Below, in pieces: positions 60,560 to 64,000 of a stretch of DNA of 64,000 bases. Positions within the stretch are counted from its first letter, which is position 1, and every line of letters starts with the position of its first letter. Below the pieces are notes generated by a model. The model saw only the letters and a list, made by a program, of their open reading frames with translations, was not told the origin of the DNA and did not search any database. This DNA comes from Phallus indusiatus. Taxonomy: Eukaryota > Basidiomycota > Agaricomycetes > Phallales > Phallaceae. Made by a program: the position numbers and the translations under genes. The stretch lies in contig JAQFWX010000071.1 in assembly GCA_027605045.1 (NCBI GenBank), positions 124,001-188,000 on the forward strand, read 5' to 3'.

Positions 60560-62545
60560 TTACGGTTTCGTATCTGAACCCGTATTGCTTAGCTGTGTCT
60601 GGCTCAACACCTTCAGCCAACTATCTCCAACGTCATTGCGTAGTTCTTCCATTCGTTTCCGTAGTTTCTCGCCATCTGGAATTCCCTCGTACGTTGAAGC
60701 TGAATTTCGATTCCACCGTTTACCAGATGCTCTAGAAATCGTCGAGGCCAAGGCTGCTTGTCCTTGAAAGGCTTCAGAAGGAACCGATGTGGGATCCTCT
60801 GCACTGCTCTGAAGTTTACCGAAATCGTGACGACTGCTCTTCCCGACACTAGGTGACAATTCCGAGCTATATCTCATATGCAACTTCATTCGCCTTGGGC
60901 TCGCAGGTGGTGCTTCTTCAGGTTTGTCTTGATCGCCCAAGTCGACAAACCGCCTTCGTCGACGCTTCCCTTGAGGGGATTCGGAAATCACCTCATTTAT
61001 TGAAGGAATTGAAGTACCCGGTACGGGACCGGGACTCGGCTCGGAATCGGTGCTCTTCAGAACAACGGTTGAGGACGGCGTCTCCACAGGTTTAGCTCTC
61101 AGTGAATTGAACTGCGACGGGGTCTATCATCTTGTCCACCACCCTGAGAGCTTTTAGAGACAGTGTATGACATCTGGCTTTTTCAAGTAGCCCTGGGAGA
61201 TAGCCATCCAATAATATCTCCTTCTGCTCTTTGGCAAAAAGATCGAAACATCGCACACGCCAGTTACTGACAGTCTTCGTGAATGGATTTCCTTCGACCC
61301 ACACTTCCTTGATGACGGTTACTATGGCAAGTCGACCGACCTCGTCGGGATCTTGTACTTGATTGTCGCGGAGGTCAATCCTGGATAAACGCTCTAAGCG
61401 TTCTAATCCACAGAGCGATTCAAGTCTGTTTGATGATATGTTTAATGATTCCACGGAAGGAATTTGTGAATAAACGCCGAGGACTGAATCAATCATATTG
61501 TTGGATATATTGAGTGACTTGAGACGCGGGAGGTTTGAGAGGCATGGCGGTACCGAAACCAAGAGATTGTTAGATAAGTCTAGGGAAAGGAGGAAGGTAA
61601 ATGAAGAAAGGAAAGGATGAAGGTTAAGCTGTTGTCGGCTAGGCATAGATGGGTCAAAGATGACCACGCATGCGGAGGTAAACTTTGTCCTAGTGGAACA
61701 TTAGGATCGCCTTCTATTTGAACGGACTCCGATATTGAAGAAAGGGTTTTTAGACCTTCAATCGACGAAGTATTTGAGTCGGGTTTGTGTATTAGCCTCG
61801 GGCGAATGACTCTAGTCCTTCCACCAGTTTCACGCCTTGTTTTATCCTCGATCACCAGGCTTACAAGCAGCTCCGGGATGTCCTCCACGCCACTCCGCTT
61901 AATGGTTAAACTTCGTAGACTTTGGGACAACAGATCCCATCCCACTAAGATCCTAGGATCAATGTCGTCACATTCCAATATTTGTAGGTTCTTGAAGGAA
62001 TCCATGGGTATTGCACTGTCTGAAGGCGGGTCGTCTACCAATTCGGCAAGAGACTTTCCTGTCAGAGGTTGCAATCGGAGAGCTGGGAGTCTGGTGAATA
62101 CACTGTAGAGGTACTTCAACTCTGAATCGACATTGAGTGATTCTCTCGACTGAAACCAGCCACCTCCTAACGAAAACATCGAAACGGACGACATCGCTGA
62201 CCGGAGAGACGAAATAGACATGGTATCGGACATATCTTTCCTAATCATCCGCGGGGTATAAGGATTGTTCATCGATTCAGAGAGATTCTCGATTCGAATG
62301 TCCAGGGAGCCTACGTTAATACCGAGGGCTTCTATCTTCATGAGGAGATAGAACAAATGATGTGGATCATTTGTGAATATGACAGATGAAGCGGCCCTAT
62401 TTCCAGTGGGAAGACTGAACCAATTCCAAAGAGAAGAAGGCTCATGAGGCCGCCGTGGCTTTACAACATGTGAAATGTGGTGCTCGTGGTTCCGGATGAA
62501 CGACGCAGTCTTTCTGATATAATCGTGTCCTTTCTCGGTTTCCAT
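60560..62545 (-). CDS. Leucine-rich repeat protein with an apparent frame break
   Basis: Starts METEKGHDYIRKTASFIRNH. The N-terminal half (HHLFYLLMKIEALGINVGSL, KYLYSVFTRLPALRLQPLTG, LQILECDDIDPRILVGWDLL) resembles a fungal LRR family with an STK11IP/nischarin-like layout. LRRs include SLTHLCLADNSLT, then LLSLDLSNNLLVSVPPCLSN, LPRLKSLNISNNMIDSVLGV, VESLNISSNRLESLCGLERL and LSRIDLRDNQVQDPDEV, closed by VWVEGNPFTKT. After an intron near 61090-61170 the protein is disordered, with a basic SPQGKRRRRRFVD patch. Near 61580-61625 the frame shifts by one base between two LRRs. A 70-nt GTTCC...CAACAG intron would fix the frame but removes a conserved LRR. Role unknown; signalling scaffold by analogy. 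Confidence 0.6.
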
Positions 62546-62747
62546 GTTATCTCATTAACAACAGCCGTTACTATAAGTTGATTCAAACCATAATCTTAAT
62601 AGGAGTGTTGTCCACGTACATTCAGGGTCCTAGTGTTATGTGGTGGTCGGAGTTCAACAAGCTCAATTCAAATCGTGGCCGAACGGGTCACGTCAGGTCA
62701 ATGCGTCAATAAATTCAAATATGGATACTACTACGTATCAAACATTT

Positions 62748-63693
62748 TTAACACAGACAAGGGAGATGAAGTGTAATATAGTTTGTACAATCTGTAGAGG
62801 GCATATTGTTGGTCGTGGACAAGAAGAGATTAAAATTGGAAGATCCTGTAATTGGACAAACAAGGAAATTTTGGAGACTTCCGTAAATGATGGTATCGCC
62901 AGAAAGACCCCATGTCGTAGTTGTCGCAGTAGCATTAAATGAAACAGGTTTCCAATCAGTGGTAGCGCTATCATCAATGTTGAAGAAAAGTTGACTTCCG
63001 TCCGGGTTATTCAGAGTGATGGTGTCTCCGAGAGTAAAGTAACCACAAGAGGACTCGTTACCCAGTATGGGAACGCCGTCTAGTTGCTTTAGAGAAGACA
63101 AGAAAGATGGTTTCTGTGCGGGTACTAACCTACGGATTGAAGGTACAGATGGTAAGCGGGATCCTGGTCGGAACGAATTTGAGAACCGGTGGGTGTCGGG
63201 GCAGTGCCAGTGCCACTAGGGGAGCTGGCGGTTGACGACGGCGTGGTGGGCGAGGAAACTGGACTTGAAGCTACTGGAGGAGCTTGAAGATGCACTGGCG
63301 GTTCCAGGAATGCATTGCGAATAGTCTAGATTTCCATGGTAAGTCAGTGCAGGATTGAAAATGTTTTGGAAATATATTTACAGGGATTGGATACAGTACA
63401 AACATATCCGCTAACGCAACTGTCATACAAAAACATCGGTGTCAAGTAACTATGTGGTATGAGATAGTTAAGACGTACGTGGTCGCTCCTGTCCTATTGA
63501 GCTCTTTAAGCAACACAATACAAGCCGGATCCGTTTGAAATTACTTACCAACCAATGCCACCTAAATAAGGCTTTTTTAATATATTTTAACGCGTTCAGA
63601 CAAAAGAAATATACCGCATTGAGACCACGCAGCGCCTTGAGCGTTGACAACCGCGAAAAACAAACCGGTGAATGCGAGTACTTTGAAAAACAT
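62748..63693 (-). CDS. Secreted CBM1 protein with unknown C-terminal domain
   Basis: Start MFFKVLAFTGLFFAVVNAQG is a signal peptide. Immediately after come the spliced CBM1 pieces AAWSQCGGIGWTGATTCVSG and YVCTVSNPYYSQCIPG, with all Cys and the aromatic binding face of a family 1 cellulose-binding module. A Ser/Pro/Thr linker leads to QIRSDQDPAYHLYLQS, then after an intron a ~110-residue domain: LDGVPILGNESSCGYFTLGD, SQLFFNIDDSATTDWKPVSF, TTTWGLSGDTIIYGSLQNFL and the end YITLHLPCLC. I recall similar domains in Agaricomycete secreted proteins but know no activity for them. The frame shifts within the linker, and a very short 37-nt intron (63259-63295) would repair it. It probably acts on plant cell walls or the fungal surface. 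Confidence 0.65.
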
Positions 63694-64000
63694 TATGTTT
63701 TCCTCGATATTTCCAGCATATTGGCTTTTAGGTGCTTAATATAAGGTCTGAATTTAGTCGGATTGACGTCGCATTATTGACGGCAGTACCACAGGGAGGT
63801 TTTTCGGGGATCGGAAGTGACGTGAAGCAACCAACGCGTCCGAAGCGATTCGCACTCTTCCGTCACGAAGTATAACGCGACGTACGGGGCAGCGCAAAGT
63901 AATTGAATCAGACAGAATAATAATTAGAAGCTTTCAAGAATAATTATATTCCAAGAGGCTGTTGGTAGTACGTCACATTATTGCACAGAAGTCTAAAGTA
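63694..64000. other. Right-edge intergenic region
   Basis: 307 bp containing the likely promoter of the CBM1 gene. I see no gene; the window ends here. Confidence 0.5.

Overview
The window is fungal nuclear DNA, most likely from a basidiomycete (probably Agaricomycotina). The genes are compact and rich in 45-70 nt GT-AG introns, intergenic gaps are short, and strands alternate freely. The gene set is fungal: chitin synthase, Prm1, Pbs2-type MAPKK, a fungal CSL factor, a CBM1 secreted protein, a Helitron and a MITE. The basidiomycete placement is inference from gene structure and content; nothing in the sequence names the species. No tRNA, rRNA or CRISPR array was found.

Layout. 1-9.8 kb: a small unknown gene; an ELL-like elongation factor; a DUF262-domain gene divergent from MDM31; RPS2. 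10-17.5 kb: Bax-inhibitor-family gene, KTI12, PRM1, thymidylate synthase. 17.6-18.2 kb: a TIR mini-element. 18.3-19.7 kb: a secreted GH16 protein. 19.9-28.2 kb: a coiled-coil gene with an HMMR-like C-terminal motif, split by a 6.0-kb Helitron (21255-27297) that encodes an intact RepHel protein. 28.7-36.7 kb: mitochondrial PPR protein, SNU23, a BAG1-like cochaperone, PBS2, ESA1. 36.8-45.8 kb: an uncertain small membrane-protein gene, a CSL transcription factor, then about 3.7 kb with no convincing gene. 45.8-64 kb: unknown fungal protein, HEM2, chitin synthase, an R3H-like protein, a TPP1/Tpz1-like shelterin candidate, ARF1, cysteine synthase, an LRR protein, and a secreted CBM1 protein.

Function. 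Most genes are unlinked housekeeping genes: transcription and chromatin (ELL, ESA1, CSL), splicing (SNU23), translation and tRNA modification (RPS2, KTI12), mitochondrial biology (MDM31, PPR protein, probable mitochondrial cysteine synthase), nucleotide and heme synthesis, cell wall and stress (chitin synthase, PBS2) and telomeres. They do not form a metabolic cluster. Several pairs share short divergent promoters (DUF262/MDM31, RPS2/TMBIM, PPR/SNU23, BAG1/PBS2, ARF1/cysteine synthase).

The most notable points are the Helitron that splits a host ORF so precisely that the flanks still read in one frame, the divergent TPP1-like OB-fold gene, the eukaryotic DUF262 gene, and the CBM1 protein with an unfamiliar C-terminal domain. 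Exon boundaries were worked out by eye from splice signals, frame and family conservation. Outer coordinates run from start to stop codon and include introns.
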